Positions 41,340 through 41,827 of a DNA stretch of 41,827 nucleotides are shown piece by piece. This DNA comes from Novipirellula caenicola (GTDB lineage Bacteria; Planctomycetota; Planctomycetia; Pirellulales; Pirellulaceae), in assembly GCF_039545035.1 (NCBI RefSeq), contig NZ_BAABRO010000033.1, positions 1-41,827 on the forward strand, given 5' to 3'. Both the position numbers and the translations under genes were made by a program. The notes below the pieces were generated by a model. The model saw only the letters and a list, made by a program, of their open reading frames with translations. It had not been told where the DNA came from and made no database searches. Numbering within the stretch: position 1 is the first letter of the stretch; each line of letters starts with the position of its first letter.

Positions 41340-41827
41340 CAATACCGCTAAATTGACATTTCAAAAAGTCGCATTTCCCCGCATGATTGTGGTGTCTAAG
41401 CCCAATCCCGCAAAGGAAATGCGACATGTTTCAGAATGTTGAGCCGTCACTGAAGGATTCCGCCCGACTTCGTGGTCTCAAACGCGTCCTCTCACAGAAG
41501 GTGATCCAACGTAGTATCGGCGACCATCTTAAGACTCGCTACTGCAAATGTATCGACAACCAACAGCTGGTCTGGCTCATTGTGGGTTTGGGGCTCTTTC
41601 CTGGCAAGCAGTATCGACAAATCTTCCGGCTTTTGGCCGCTTGCTGGGTGCCCGTCCCCTCTTCGGCCACGATCACGATGGCACGCAAACGACTCTCCGT
41701 CAGCGTGTTGGAAAAACTCTGCGTGTCGGTCGTCAAGCTTTTAGCAAGCTCTCCAGACAAGCATTCATTTGCCTACTACAAGGGCCTGCGGATGATGGGC
41801 ATTGATGGCACGCTGCTGGACTGTCCC
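41340..41827 (+). mobile_element. IS4-type insertion sequence, left part, continuing past the window
   Basis: The left end is placed at CAATACCGCTAAATTGACAT (41340), where the 210-bp repeat breaks off in mid-unit. A non-coding 86-base leader precedes a transposase gene. The right end, target duplication and inverted repeat lie outside the window, so the boundary is inferred from the disruption alone. Confidence 0.7.
41426..41827 (+). CDS. IS4-family DDE transposase, N-terminal part
   Basis: 134 codons are visible from ATG 41426 to the window end without a stop. The sequence MFQNVEPSLKDSARLRGLKR, then LVWLIVGLGLFPGKQYRQIFRLL, fits the IS4-type N-terminal domain. RMMGIDGTLLDCP matches the start of the DDE catalytic domain, with the first catalytic Asp in GIDGT. 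A normal protein of this family has about 400-450 residues, so only about a third is seen. Whether it is intact cannot be judged. It is the only transposase recognised in the window. Its left end, CAATACCGC, does not resemble the TTGATTTAGT terminal repeats, so it is probably not their mobiliser. Confidence 0.85.
   Translation, partial: MFQNVEPSLKDSARLRGLKRVLSQKVIQRSIGDHLKTRYCKCIDNQQLVWLIVGLGLFPGKQYRQIFRLLAACWVPVPSSATITMARKRLSVSVLEKLCVSVVKLLASSPDKHSFAYYKGLRMMGIDGTLLDCP

Overview
The window most likely comes from a planctomycete of the Pirellulaceae (Rhodopirellula, Rubripirellula or Novipirellula type). This is inferred from gene content, not from a marker gene. The signs are a secreted formylglycine sulfatase, a DUF1080 domain fused to a PhoD-type phosphatase, an M60 peptidase, a sigma factor fused to a Ser/Thr kinase, a SulP-carbonic anhydrase fusion, Gfo/Idh/MocA and sugar-isomerase genes, mid GC content and large intergenic gaps full of repeats.

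Region by region. 173-3223 (minus) is a three-gene sugar or sugar-acid catabolic operon: DapA/NAL-type aldolase, Gfo/Idh/MocA dehydrogenase, xylose-isomerase-like TIM barrel, with the last two coupled by an ATGA overlap. A divergent AraC regulator (3418-4320) follows, then a periplasmic sugar-binding protein overlapping a hybrid histidine kinase (4572-8125), then a sulfatase (8238-9668). Together these look like a polysaccharide or sugar sensing and degradation locus. A SulP-STAS-carbonic anhydrase gene lies at 10296-12581. 12590-14357 is gene-poor. An M60 peptidase (14358-16334), a repeat-rich gap, two secreted proteins (an Asp/Tyr/Trp-rich one and a PDZ protein), a membrane protein and a secreted alkaline phosphatase fill 14-22.6 kb. 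A Fur-family regulator, a small secreted protein, a methyltransferase, a thioredoxin-like lipoprotein and a large unknown protein with a Cys/Gly cluster occupy 22.9-26.9 kb. 27-30.3 kb is a decay zone with two remnants of one unknown gene, a frameshifted thioredoxin, a transposon-like element and two small unknown genes.

30.3-35.6 kb is compact: a sigma-kinase fusion, divergent to a ferredoxin, then a minus-strand set kptA - ADP-ribosylglycohydrolase - M28 peptidase, and an unknown cytoplasmic protein. kptA (NAD-dependent RNA 2'-phosphate removal) next to an ADP-ribose hydrolase suggests a linked RNA-repair/ADP-ribose pathway. 35.7-41.8 kb holds a 210-bp tandem repeat array, a glycosyltransferase-like gene, the DUF1080-PhoD protein, a second 210-bp array, and an IS4-type insertion sequence that cuts this array and runs off the window end.

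The most unusual content is non-coding. At least four palindromic modules recur through the window. A ~116-bp element with terminal inverted repeats around GGCTTGTTGATTTAGT sits repeatedly at the centre of another palindrome (GTAGCGGAAGTCGTC / AAGACTTTCG). The comparison of filled and empty copies inside the 210-bp array gives an exact 121-bp insertion. Related terminal repeats carry different cargo hairpins elsewhere. This looks like a family of nested, site-preferring, non-autonomous mobile elements. No transposase for it is visible here, apart from the unrelated-looking IS4-type gene.
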